Position numbers and translations under genes: made by a program. DNA of 53,222 bases, taken from the IMG/VR virus record IMGVR_UViG_3300025141_000133, positions 1-53,222 of that record; one strand, 5' to 3'. The notes below the pieces were generated by a model. It had not been told where the DNA came from. It was given only the letters and a program-made list of their open reading frames with translations, and did no database searches. This document shows, piece by piece, positions 17,509 to 24,848 of the stretch (its first letter is position 1; each line of letters starts with the position of its first letter). The DNA is from a virus.

Positions 17509-17680
17509 AGAGTTAACACTAACCACATTTAATATGAAGCAAAAGGATGAATTAAATGATCTAATATCCTTATTTGGTAAATTACTACAAGAGACCGAAG
17601 TAAATGCTTATTTCCTTGATCATGAGAATACTAAGGTCTACAGGATATACAAGCAAGTATCTAAAAAGAAGGAGGAATAA
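17477..17680 (+). CDS. Hypothetical early protein, 67 aa
   Basis: Preceded by AAGGAGGA at a suitable distance. The 67-aa protein has an N-terminal beta hairpin-like segment (QVKLHLNGSEELTLTTF), then a helix, and ends in Lys/Glu. Its stop overlaps the next start as TAATG. It overlaps the 54-aa gene upstream. Family unknown. Confidence 0.65.
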   Translation: MQVKLHLNGSEELTLTTFNMKQKDELNDLISLFGKLLQETEVNAYFLDHENTKVYRIYKQVSKKKEE

Positions 17681-17958
17681 TGGACAAGCTAAAAAAGTGG
17701 GCAAATAGAATATCTGCTTATCGGTTGATTCAAAGAAAGCTGGAACAAACTGATGATTACAAGCACTTATTAAGACAGAAGTTAGTCTATGAACAACGGT
17801 TTAAGAAGTTTAAGAGTAGTAACGGCTGGTACGATACTGCTAAAATGCCTCCAAGTCTAAGGTATAGCTTTTATAACCAGTACATACCTCTGAAACACGG
17901 GCTACAGCTAAATGGCAAAATATCTTATCCTAATGATAATATAGCATGGGAGAAATAA
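17680..17958 (+). CDS. Hypothetical early protein, 92 aa
   Basis: Basic 92-aa protein, helical in the first half (KLKKWANRISAYRLIQRKLE) and rich in Tyr, Pro and Lys in the second. It is coupled to both neighbours by TAATG overlaps. No family recognised. Confidence 0.65.
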   Translation: MDKLKKWANRISAYRLIQRKLEQTDDYKHLLRQKLVYEQRFKKFKSSNGWYDTAKMPPSLRYSFYNQYIPLKHGLQLNGKISYPNDNIAWEK

Positions 17959-18164
17959 TGGAAATTTGCAACGATCCACTCTGTGATCAATTTAGACGTA
18001 CTTACATCCAAAAAAGCCTTGAATACGACTATCCTCATTGTAATGGCAACTATGACGTATCTGAAGATCCAGCAGAAACAATAGCAGTATTACAGAAACA
18101 AAGAGACACCATAAATGATCGCATAGATGAAATTATACGTCAATACTATGTAAAAAAGAGGTAA
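17958..18164 (+). CDS. Hypothetical early protein, 68 aa
   Basis: The frame opens at ATG 17946, but ATG 17958 overlaps the upstream stop (TAATG) and has GGGAG seven bases before it, so I use it. Cysteines in CNDPLCDQF and a HCNGN segment may bind metal. The C-terminal half is a helix (LQKQRDTINDRIDEIIRQYY). Function unknown. Confidence 0.6.
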   Translation: MEICNDPLCDQFRRTYIQKSLEYDYPHCNGNYDVSEDPAETIAVLQKQRDTINDRIDEIIRQYYVKKR

Positions 18165-18167
18165 TAA

Positions 18168-18491
18168 ATGAAACTTTCATCTTCAGCAGTAACTCAGCAA
18201 ATTGTTAAAATAAAAGCTAATCAAGAAAAATCTCGATTATGCCTATTAATGCTTGAATTTTATGCATATATGGAAAAACAGGGATTTCCAGAGTTTTGGA
18301 AGAATTGTAAAGGAATAAAATATCCTACACATAATCTTGACAAACGTGACCATAATCTATATTGGTGGTTTAAATGGAAAGATGGTACTGAAACTAAATT
18401 ATTAGCAGATAAGTATAATATGCAATTTAAAGACTTAAAAGGATTTAAGTTAAAGAAGGATGAAAATAATAAGGGGAATAAAAATGGCTAA
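18168..18491 (+). CDS. Hypothetical early protein, 107 aa
   Basis: Basic 107-aa protein with an aromatic central part (FWKNCKGIKYPTHNL, NLYWWFKWKDG) and a Lys-rich end. GAGGTAATAA precedes the ATG. It overlaps the next gene by 8 bases. No family recognised; the charge fits nucleic-acid binding. Confidence 0.6.
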   Translation: MKLSSSAVTQQIVKIKANQEKSRLCLLMLEFYAYMEKQGFPEFWKNCKGIKYPTHNLDKRDHNLYWWFKWKDGTETKLLADKYNMQFKDLKGFKLKKDENNKGNKNG

Positions 18492-18723
18492 TTGGTGGGA
18501 TGTAAGAATATGTTCACAGTGTAAAAATGATATGGAAGAAAAGTGTGTTGAAACAAGAGTAACAGACAGAGGCGACATAGTATGGGAGACATTTCTCGAA
18601 TGCCCTAAATGCGACATACAATACGACGATGCAGATTTATATGATATGTACCAATTAGATCATGATGTTGATTCGTATAGGGAACACTTAGACTCAATAG
18701 GAAATAAAAACAACGGAGGATAA
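18484..18723 (+). CDS. Zinc-ribbon early protein, 79 aa
   Basis: A zinc ribbon made of CSQCK near the N-terminus and CPKCD about 35 residues later, with WWD and YDDADLYDMY around it. ATG 18484 (MANWWDV) has AAGGGG upstream, whereas an in-frame ATG at 18460 lies deep in the previous gene and is less likely. Small zinc ribbons like this often act as nucleic-acid-binding or transcription-modulating proteins. The specific target is unknown. Confidence 0.65.
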   Translation: MANWWDVRICSQCKNDMEEKCVETRVTDRGDIVWETFLECPKCDIQYDDADLYDMYQLDHDVDSYREHLDSIGNKNNGG

Positions 18724-18727
18724 ACAG

Positions 18728-18811
18728 ATGATAGAAGGAATAGGATTACTCATTATAGGAGCAATAACAGTTAAGTTAGTATATGATTTATTTGAAGATG
18801 ATGTACTGTAA
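18728..18811 (+). CDS. 27-aa single-pass membrane microprotein
   Basis: A GGAGG site 8 bases before ATG 18728 supports translation. The product is one hydrophobic helix (IGLLIIGAITVKLVYDLF) with an acidic tail (EDDVL), as expected for a small inner-membrane peptide. It lies between two well-supported early genes. Function unknown; a host membrane target is possible. Confidence 0.55.
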   Translation: MIEGIGLLIIGAITVKLVYDLFEDDVL

Positions 18812-18820
18812 AGAGAAAAA

Positions 18821-18997
18821 ATGAAAGAAGATCACGAAATAATAGCAGATTGGATTGCTTATGAATCAAACGACAGACAAGAAGAAATAGAGTGGCTTTT
18901 ATTAAAGCTATATCCTAAAAATGGAAACAAAAAGATTAAAGATGATTTTAAAGATATTCTTGAAACATATAAGGAAGCCAATGGGGAGGAAGAATGA
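18821..18997 (+). CDS. Hypothetical early protein, 58 aa
   Basis: Helical, charged 58-aa protein (MKEDHEIIADWIAYESNDRQ...). Its end carries the Shine-Dalgarno (GGGGAGGAAG) for the next gene and overlaps it as ATGA. The only upstream site is a weak purine run. No family recognised. Confidence 0.55.
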   Translation: MKEDHEIIADWIAYESNDRQEEIEWLLLKLYPKNGNKKIKDDFKDILETYKEANGEEE

Positions 18998-19185
18998 GTA
19001 AATGTCATATATGTAGGAAACATCCCATAAAACATAAAGATTATAGATTCATAGATAGTTGTGGATTGCAAGGTAGCACACTTGTATGTGAATGGTGTGT
19101 AGGCTTAAATGATGTAGCCATAAAAGACATCATAAGAGACGAATTAAACCCAAAAGATTTTTATGTAAAGTTAGAACAAACATAA
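18994..19185 (+). CDS. Zinc-finger early protein, 63 aa
   Basis: Begins MSKCHICRKHPIKHKD, a CxxC pair, with a second pair in LVCEWCVGLND about 30 residues on: a compact treble-clef or ribbon zinc finger. GGGGAGGAAG precedes the ATG. This is one of five or more small zinc-binding proteins in the early operon. Specific role unknown. Confidence 0.65.
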   Translation: MSKCHICRKHPIKHKDYRFIDSCGLQGSTLVCEWCVGLNDVAIKDIIRDELNPKDFYVKLEQT

Positions 19186-19198
19186 TAAGGAGAAGCTA

Positions 19199-19612
19199 AT
19201 GAGTACAATGGGTACATATTACGAAGAAATGAAAGAGGAAAATAATTGGGACGAAGCGGATAAACATTATGAGTCGGAACAAGCAAAAAAGAATTATTGG
19301 AAGGAAGTAGCTATTAAATCCCGTATACTGGGATTAGAACGAATAACTAACCTCTCAGCTCAAAACTTGGCAGAATTGGAAGAGGAAATGGCTGATTATA
19401 GGAAGCAGACGGCTAGAGACTTCGAAAAAGAGGAAGCGAATTGGAAAGAGGAGAAAAATATTATAAGAAAGTATTTAAGTGCTAGAATAATCGAAGTAAA
19501 GAAGGAGCCATGGGAGTATTGGTGTGATCAGGAGCTTGATTTCTTAGAAACAGAGTTAGACCATCTTAATGAAGAATGTACAATATGTAAAAGATACTCA
19601 GGAGGAAAATAA
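19199..19612 (+). CDS. Coiled-coil early protein, 137 aa
   Basis: Very Glu/Lys/Trp-rich helical protein (residues 40-110 form a long coiled coil) with a CTICKRYSGGK end, where a CxxC may bind metal. AAGGAGAAGC precedes ATG 19199. It abuts the next start by one base. Function unknown. Confidence 0.65.
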   Translation: MSTMGTYYEEMKEENNWDEADKHYESEQAKKNYWKEVAIKSRILGLERITNLSAQNLAELEEEMADYRKQTARDFEKEEANWKEEKNIIRKYLSARIIEVKKEPWEYWCDQELDFLETELDHLNEECTICKRYSGGK

Positions 19613-19873
19613 ATGCCAAGAAATAATAGCCTATGGGCAGTAATAGAAGAACTAAGAGCAGAAATAGAGCAGATTGAAACACATTATGAAAATGCAATGC
19701 AAAGTCTGCAGGAACTAGATGTTGAAAATGCTAAACAAAAACAAATAATAGAAGAACAGAAAAGTAGTATGGATATGTTTATGTCGGGTGCAGAGAGAGG
19801 TAATAGAGAGGATAAAGCAGAAGAAAGAAGACAACACGAAAAAGAGCAAGAAGAAGGAGACAATCATGAGTGA
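19613..19873 (+). CDS. Coiled-coil early protein, 86 aa
   Basis: Helical throughout (EELRAEIEQIETHYENAMQS, then QKQIIEEQKSSMDMF) with a Glu/Arg-rich tail. It starts right after the previous gene's stop and overlaps the next gene by 8 bases, in a run of coupled genes. Partner or scaffold type; no enzymatic motif. Confidence 0.6.
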   Translation: MPRNNSLWAVIEELRAEIEQIETHYENAMQSLQELDVENAKQKQIIEEQKSSMDMFMSGAERGNREDKAEERRQHEKEQEEGDNHE

Positions 19874-20246
19874 AAAACAAGTAAAATACCAACATGGAGA
19901 TGTATTAATACGACCAACTGACAACGAATTAGCAGAAGAATCTTTGAGTAGCGGGAAAACAATTCAGTTAGGTGGCGGTGGCGACGATAGAATCGTGTTA
20001 GCAAAAGGCGAAGCAACTGGACATGCACATGCCATTGATATGTTAAACCTTCCCAGCGATGTAGTTGTTACAACATATGGATCGGAATGGCGTAATAATG
20101 TTGATTTGCTTGGTATAAAAGGTGGTGATGTCGTGCTTACCCACGAAGAGCATAAGCCTATAACACTTCCACCTGGCAATTATGAGGTTACTATTGTCAG
20201 AGAGTTCGACCACTTGGCTGGACGTGCCAGAAACGTGTGGGATTAA
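19866..20246 (+). CDS. GDVLI/GEATGHAH small beta-barrel-type protein
   Basis: The frame extends to 19788, but ATG 19866 has AAGGAGAC seven bases upstream and gives the expected size (126 aa). Hallmarks are QHGDVLIRP, VLAKGEATGHAHAI, LTHEEHKPITLPPGNYEV and VREFDHL near the C-terminus. This pattern is common to a small, widespread, uncharacterised family in phages and bacteria. Several His and Glu residues (GHAH, HEEH) could bind a metal. It is coupled to the next gene, whose C-terminus looks like the DUF6745 type. I know of no established function. Confidence 0.7.
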   Translation: MSEKQVKYQHGDVLIRPTDNELAEESLSSGKTIQLGGGGDDRIVLAKGEATGHAHAIDMLNLPSDVVVTTYGSEWRNNVDLLGIKGGDVVLTHEEHKPITLPPGNYEVTIVREFDHLAGRARNVWD

Positions 20247-20248
20247 AT

Positions 20249-21118
20249 ATGAATCCACGTAAATTACTAGCAGAAGGTGAATCTGGGAGTGCATTTTCGT
20301 CTCGAGGGCCTCAAGGCTATAGGTGCAGTACTTACCATGCCGTGAAGTTTTCAAATAACATTGTAAGAGTTTATGTACCTCGTTACTATTATAGCCATAA
20401 CCGTGCAACTAAACCCATAGCCATTTTTAGGCAAGACAGTATAACAATATGTGATGAGTTTGGAATTCTTCCGCTTTTCCGCTTAGGATGGCTTCCTATT
20501 CACGGTTATAGAGTAATGCGTGGGGTGGGTATAATGCATATTTTTGGTAGAGGTTCAGTCCCTACGTTTGATGGTGCCCGTTTTGATTATAACGGGAACC
20601 TATTAAGCAATGTACCAAAAGATATTCAGAAAAAATACGTACTTGCTCAGACAGAAGACAGAGAAATACGTAACCGTAATGCACGAGCCCGTTATCACGA
20701 TAAAAAGGCAATTGCAAGATTGCGGAAGGCAACAGAGGGGTTGTATGATGATTGTAAGTTAGATGATATACCACTCAACGATGTCTTTAAGCTTCGCAAT
20801 TCGGCAAGCAGGAACATACTACTCAATCATTTTGGTGTAGAAAAGATACTCAGTTCTTTAGATTCAACGGAACTGGATAAGGATATGATTGATGGTCGTT
20901 CGTACCGTCTTGTGTCATTTGAAATGCCAGATTATGGTTCTGGTACTTCACTTGCAACATACTTGGAAATGGAAAATCCAAGCACGGGTGAAAAGCACCT
21001 TGAAGGTGTACCCAATTACGGTGAAGGTTGGAATGCAATTCCAGAGAATACTGTAATAGCTGCACTTGCATGGAGAGACGGCGAATCCGACTACATAAAA
21101 CCAGTAGTCTTAAGATAA
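20249..21118 (+). CDS. DUF6745-like protein, 289 aa
   Basis: ATG 20249 lies 3 bases after the upstream stop; a GTG at 20237 is the other option. The C-terminal ~75 residues (SYRLVSFEMP, then EMENPSTGEKHLEGVPNYGE and VIAALAWRDGESDYIKPVVL) match the recurring end of DUF6745-type proteins: a small beta domain, NPSTGE, then an AxAW turn. The N-terminal part is Tyr/Arg-rich and not recognised. Sampled GC is 47-52%, above the surrounding early genes, suggesting the pair with 19866-20246 may have been acquired together. Function unknown. Confidence 0.6.
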   Translation: MNPRKLLAEGESGSAFSSRGPQGYRCSTYHAVKFSNNIVRVYVPRYYYSHNRATKPIAIFRQDSITICDEFGILPLFRLGWLPIHGYRVMRGVGIMHIFGRGSVPTFDGARFDYNGNLLSNVPKDIQKKYVLAQTEDREIRNRNARARYHDKKAIARLRKATEGLYDDCKLDDIPLNDVFKLRNSASRNILLNHFGVEKILSSLDSTELDKDMIDGRSYRLVSFEMPDYGSGTSLATYLEMENPSTGEKHLEGVPNYGEGWNAIPENTVIAALAWRDGESDYIKPVVLR

Positions 21119-21141
21119 TGAAGTGTCAATAGTCCTATAAC

Positions 21142-21221
21142 TTTAAACCGAGCAAAGACCTCACGGAAGTTGAGTTAAGCTCATTAAAGGTACGTGGATA
21201 GCAACCACAGCTCGGTTTAAA
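21142..21221 (+). ncRNA. Structured RNA candidate S1
   Basis: A perfect 12-bp closing stem (TTTAAACCGAGC with GCTCGGTTTAAA) encloses 56 bases. Inside, ACCT/AGGT can pair around a TGAG/CTCA hairpin, and GTGG pairs with CCAC, giving a three-way-junction-like fold. No U-tract follows and no reading frame crosses it. It fills the whole gap between the DUF6745-like gene and the next gene, so it is either a leader element or a separate small RNA. Confidence 0.5.
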
Positions 21222-21240
21222 CACTTAATAGAGGTTAATA

Positions 21241-21489
21241 ATGACTAAAGAACAATATGCTGATAAACTACTCAGATACATACAATCACTATTGATGTAC
21301 CCCTCCAGTCACTCATCTGAATTTTATTTGACAAAAATAAAAGAATATTTTGAGGAGTTCGGTGATTCGTATACACCAAATGCTCAAGATATAGAATTGG
21401 CTGATAAACCACTCAACGAAGATTGGGAGAAGAGGTTGGTTAAATTAGAGAAGTTCTTAGAAAAGAACACCAAAAGGAGAACAAAATGA
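21241..21489 (+). CDS. Hypothetical early protein, 82 aa
   Basis: Helical 82-aa protein (KLLRYIQSLLMYPSSHSSEF, then a Lys/Glu-rich end). GAGGTTAATA precedes the ATG, and its stop overlaps the next start (ATGA). It is the first gene downstream of structured RNA S1, which may regulate it. Family unknown. Confidence 0.65.
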   Translation: MTKEQYADKLLRYIQSLLMYPSSHSSEFYLTKIKEYFEEFGDSYTPNAQDIELADKPLNEDWEKRLVKLEKFLEKNTKRRTK

Positions 21490-21686
21490 AATGCTGTATA
21501 TGTAAAAATGAAATAGAACCTGATGCTATATCAGGTTGGGATAAAGGGCATAATCCATATCCAGTAAGAGATAAAGGAAAGTGTTGTGGTGAATGTAATG
21601 ATACAATAGTACTTCCAAGAAGATTATCTGATTATTTTATAGCCTCCCCATTAAACTGGCAACGCGAGCAAGAAATTGCTAAATAA
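21486..21686 (+). CDS. Phage zinc-finger protein (CxxC ... GHNPYPV ... CCGECN)
   Basis: This 66-aa protein follows a pattern often seen in phages: CCICKNEIE, GWDKGHNPYPVRDKGKCC, GECNDTIVLPRR. Four to five cysteines should bind one zinc. Such proteins are common but uncharacterised. AAAGGAGAAC precedes the ATG, in overlap with the previous gene. Confidence 0.75.
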   Translation: MKCCICKNEIEPDAISGWDKGHNPYPVRDKGKCCGECNDTIVLPRRLSDYFIASPLNWQREQEIAK

Positions 21687-21700
21687 AGGAGAAATAAGAA

Positions 21701-21904
21701 ATGATCCAGAAAACTAAACTAAAAAAGAAGTTTAACGAAGCAGGATTACAAATAACTAAAGAAGCTATCGAATTATTAGACCGCATAATCGATAAACAAG
21801 TACACAATTGGATAAGAAAAACGAAAGAAAGTAACGTCAAAAGGTTAACAGGTACATTAATATGGATTGTAGTTGGTTCATACAGCAAGGAGTCGGATAA
21901 TTGA
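21701..21904 (+). CDS. Possible histone-fold-like small protein, 67 aa
   Basis: A basic 67-aa protein follows a helix-loop-long helix-loop-helix layout: TKLKKKFNEAG, loop LQIT, a ~25-residue helix from KEAIELLDRIIDKQVHNW to SN, loop VKRLTG, short helix TLIWIVVG. That order and spacing resemble a histone fold (archaeal and bacterial minihistones), and the KR pair in the last loop fits DNA contact. It is a sequence-pattern suggestion only; another small helical bundle is possible. AAAGGAGAAA precedes the ATG. Confidence 0.55.
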   Translation: MIQKTKLKKKFNEAGLQITKEAIELLDRIIDKQVHNWIRKTKESNVKRLTGTLIWIVVGSYSKESDN

Positions 21905-21918
21905 AAAAGGAGGAAACA

Positions 21919-22257
21919 ATGATAGTAAGTGAGTGTTGTAATGCATTACCTTATCCTGAAGTATATGAAAACATGGGAAAATGCAGTAAATGCAAGGAAG
22001 ATTCAATGTTTTATGAAGAAGACGAATTCGATGAAGAAATAGAACAAATCGTCGATTGTAAATTATTAGAAGAAGAGCTTGAAAAAGCTCATAAACAAGT
22101 AAAAATCGCTAAAGATGCCTTTAAGTTTTTATCTGGACATCCTACTTCATCCCTAAACTATAAGTATATATCAAAACAAGCACTTGACGAAATGTTCCCA
22201 AAAGCTGAAGTGTTGGTGAGAGAAAGAAAAAAGGGATTAGACGTAATAATTAAATAA
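21919..22257 (+). CDS. Zinc-ribbon / coiled-coil early protein, 112 aa
   Basis: ATG 21919 has AGGAGGAAAC directly upstream; a TTG at 21901 is less likely. Residues 1-30 form a zinc ribbon (SECCNALPYPE, then GKCSKCKED), a form common in small phage proteins. An acidic linker and a helix (KLLEEELEKAHKQVKIAKDA) follow. Role unknown. Confidence 0.65.
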   Translation: MIVSECCNALPYPEVYENMGKCSKCKEDSMFYEEDEFDEEIEQIVDCKLLEEELEKAHKQVKIAKDAFKFLSGHPTSSLNYKYISKQALDEMFPKAEVLVRERKKGLDVIIK

Positions 22258-22303
22258 TTAAATACATCTCCCCACAGGATTCCCAATTATAGGAGTAAAT
22301 AAT

Positions 22304-22474
22304 ATGACAGTTGGTCTACAAATCACAAAATGGTTATCATCAAAAAAAGATCTAAAGTGGCTAAAAAGTGAGCAAAGACGCTTAAAAACAAAAGGAATTG
22401 AAACAGTAATAGTAGAAGAAAAAAACGGTACAGATAAGAAACACGCACTATGTAGGACTAAGGAGAGTAAATAA
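22304..22474 (+). CDS. Small basic early protein, 56 aa
   Basis: ATG 22304 with ATAGGAGTA upstream. The product is Lys-rich (KWLSSKKDLKWLKSEQRRLK, then a short ETVIVEE strand). Its stop overlaps the DUF932 start as TAATG, so the two are probably co-translated. A CTCCCCAC motif lies 29 bases upstream. Function unknown. Confidence 0.6.
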   Translation: MTVGLQITKWLSSKKDLKWLKSEQRRLKTKGIETVIVEEKNGTDKKHALCRTKESK

Positions 22475-23526
22475 TGCACGAAATAATGAACGATAATGCA
22501 ATGTTTTCAGTAGGTGATCTACCATGGCATAAACTAGGTAAAGTGCTAGATATACCACCATCAACTGAAGAAGCACTGGAACTAGCAGAGCTCAATTGGA
22601 AAGTACATAAACAAGAAACATACATACAAGCCAAAGAAGCTGAAGATAATCTCATAGGATGTGTTCAGCCATTTGATGAAGTCTTGCTAGATACAGGGGA
22701 AGACTTCAAAACTGGTTATTATTGTACCTATAGAATCCAGGATGATATGCCAGTAATACTCGGACATGTATCCAGCCGTTATGAAGTACTTCAGAACATA
22801 GAAGCATTTCAGCCATTTGATGAAGTCTTGTTAGATGCAGGTTACACTTATGAGACAGCAGGAGCAGTAAAAGATGGTAAAAGAGTATGGATATTAGCAA
22901 AAGCACCTGAAAGTGCATTAGTAGGGGATGACAAAATAGAACCATACGTATTATTATTTAATTCACATGATGGCTCTACAGCAGTTATAATGAAACCTAC
23001 AATAGTAAGAGTAGTTTGTAACAATACATTAGAAGTAGCATTAAAATCAAGCTGGCAGGTCAAAATAAAGCACACAACAGGAGTAAAAGACCGTCTAGAC
23101 AACTTAACCAAAGCACTTTCATCCGTAGAGGGTAACATAAGAAAATCTGTAGAAGTTATGAATATGATGACAGATATCAGTATGGGTGTACATGATGCAA
23201 CTGAATACTTCGAAAACGTATTTCCTAAATTAGTTAATAGAGGTATTGAGACCAGAAATCCACTAACTGGTAGAAAAGATCCTGATTTCCAACAAGCTAT
23301 TTATGATAAACTTCTCACAAACTTTGTAGCTGGTAGGGGAAATAAAGGCTATAATCTTTGGCATGCTTATAACGCAGTAACAGAGTATGTTGATCATAAT
23401 AAGTCGTACAAAGATTGGGTCGAATCAGTAGGATTCGGATGGGGATCTAAGGTAAAGCTAGATGCATTCACAGAAGCTAATAATTTAGTGAGTGCTGACA
23501 CAAAAGTGATTGAATACGTTAATTAA
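22474..23526 (+). CDS. DUF932 phage/plasmid-like protein, 350 aa
   Basis: Typical size and hallmarks of the DUF932 family: LPWHKLG near the N-terminus, GHVSSRYEVLQNIEAFQPFD, TAGAVKDGKRVWILAK, then PTIVRVVCNNTLEVAL, and a C-terminal NLWHAYNAVTEYVDH. The family is common beside phage replication and recombination genes, but its reaction is unknown. Odd feature: QPFDEVLLD occurs twice, at residues ~65-75 and ~113-123, encoded by a 31-base near-repeat 144 bases apart. In relatives I would expect only the second. Confidence 0.85.
   Translation: MHEIMNDNAMFSVGDLPWHKLGKVLDIPPSTEEALELAELNWKVHKQETYIQAKEAEDNLIGCVQPFDEVLLDTGEDFKTGYYCTYRIQDDMPVILGHVSSRYEVLQNIEAFQPFDEVLLDAGYTYETAGAVKDGKRVWILAKAPESALVGDDKIEPYVLLFNSHDGSTAVIMKPTIVRVVCNNTLEVALKSSWQVKIKHTTGVKDRLDNLTKALSSVEGNIRKSVEVMNMMTDISMGVHDATEYFENVFPKLVNRGIETRNPLTGRKDPDFQQAIYDKLLTNFVAGRGNKGYNLWHAYNAVTEYVDHNKSYKDWVESVGFGWGSKVKLDAFTEANNLVSADTKVIEYVN
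22666..22841 (+). repeat. Dispersed 31-bp direct repeat inside the DUF932 gene
   Basis: Bases 22666-22696 and 22810-22841 are nearly identical (two or three mismatches), in frame and 144 bases (48 codons) apart. Each encodes QPFDEVLLD followed by (T/A)G. The first copy probably arose by local recombination or gene conversion from the second. Confidence 0.85.
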
Positions 23527-23570
23527 ATGTATTATATTTAGGCACCATCTAAGTTAAATAAGGAGACTAA

Positions 23571-24287
23571 ATGGTTAAATCAACGGACAAGTTCTACCCT
23601 ACCTCATCTCGGGAAGTAAAAACAGACAATCCGCACATATTATTATTGTACGGCCCACCTAAAATAGGTAAAACTACTATGCTATCAAAGCTAGACGGCT
23701 GTTTAATAGTAGATACAGAAAAAGGAAGTCATATGATTAAAGGACTCATAGCAGAAGTAAACAGCTATGAAGAATTTAAGTCTTTCATTGCTGAAGCATA
23801 TGAACACAGGAAAGAATGGGGGATAACAGAGAGGTACCTGGCTGTAGATACTATAGATAAACTAGTAGACTGGATAGAGCAGGAAATAGTAGCAAATCAC
23901 AATAATGAACATCAACAGAAAATAGAATACTTTGGTGATCTAGCCTATGGTAAAGGATATGCTATACAAAGAGACAAAATAACCAAAATCATAAACCATC
24001 TAGAAATGATCACAAAGTACATCATCATTATTGGACATAGAAAGCTAGGAAGTACAGATGAAGCAGGTATAGTAAGTCCACAATCACTTGATCTAACTGG
24101 CAAGCTGAAAAACATGCTAATGTCAAGAAGTGATGCAATTGGGTATGTCTTTAGAGATGATGATGAAAACCTTAAAATATCCTTTAAATCCGATGGTACA
24201 CTCGAAGCTGGCAGTAGATGTAAGCATCTCAGAGGAAAGGTAGTAGACTTTGAATGGAATAACATATACATCAATGAAGGAGACTAA
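23571..24287 (+). CDS. RecA-like ATPase, Sak4/AAA_24 type annealase
   Basis: A 238-aa P-loop ATPase. Walker A is at residues 28-35 (GPPKIGKT), a Walker-B-like strand YLAVDTIDKL lies near residue 90, and SSQ/IGHRK and RSDAIGYVFRDDD segments follow. This is the RecA-core form of the phage Sak4 / AAA_24 proteins that anneal or recombine ssDNA together with a phage SSB. The next gene, 4 bases away, looks like that SSB. AAGGAGACTAA precedes the ATG. Assignment to Sak4 rather than another RecA-like family is by context. Confidence 0.75.
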   Translation: MVKSTDKFYPTSSREVKTDNPHILLLYGPPKIGKTTMLSKLDGCLIVDTEKGSHMIKGLIAEVNSYEEFKSFIAEAYEHRKEWGITERYLAVDTIDKLVDWIEQEIVANHNNEHQQKIEYFGDLAYGKGYAIQRDKITKIINHLEMITKYIIIIGHRKLGSTDEAGIVSPQSLDLTGKLKNMLMSRSDAIGYVFRDDDENLKISFKSDGTLEAGSRCKHLRGKVVDFEWNNIYINEGD

Positions 24288-24290
24288 AAA

Positions 24291-24848
24291 ATGGCAATAA
24301 CAGGAACGAATGCACCATCCAAAAGCAGCAACAATGGTAAAGGATATTTCGTAAATCATTTTACCGTTGAGTTAGTAGAACAGCAGTCCAATCAATATAA
24401 AGACACCAGTATCATGGTAAAGGCAGTAGATAACGAAACTGAATTCGTAAAAACCTTCTTCATAAATGGTAATTATGAAAGAGACGAGCAGAATTCTGCT
24501 GTTATTGGCTGGAAATTTCCTGAATTAATAAATGACTTCTTCCATAGAATAGGATCTAAGCTTAATGTAGGAGACAACGGTATAATTTCTGATGAATCAA
24601 TAGATGATGCCAAAGGTAAGGAATTTTATGGTATTGTCTATTACAGTACAGGAAAATACAAATACAATTGCTGGAACCAAATAGCTTCCATTGATGAAGG
24701 AGACGAATACCTCGCAGACGTATTTGAAGTAGAATTAGGCAAAGGCTATCCGAGAGACTTCAAAAAGTACGGTATTAATGATTCGTCAGACACAGAGTTT
24801 AACTATGGTGCTAATGTTAATTCCACAAGCTCCATTGATAATCTATGA
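24291..24848 (+). CDS. Probable single-stranded DNA-binding protein
   Basis: A 185-aa protein with beta-rich N-terminal and central parts (FVNHFTVELVEQ, GKEFYGIVYYSTGKYKYNCW) and an acidic, Ser/Asp-rich C-terminus (SSTSSIDNL). This is the shape of phage OB-fold ssDNA-binding (DUF669-like) proteins, which pair with the Sak4-type ATPase just upstream. GAAGGAGACT precedes the start, and it overlaps the next gene by 4 bases. Confidence 0.65.
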   Translation: MAITGTNAPSKSSNNGKGYFVNHFTVELVEQQSNQYKDTSIMVKAVDNETEFVKTFFINGNYERDEQNSAVIGWKFPELINDFFHRIGSKLNVGDNGIISDESIDDAKGKEFYGIVYYSTGKYKYNCWNQIASIDEGDEYLADVFEVELGKGYPRDFKKYGINDSSDTEFNYGANVNSTSSIDNL

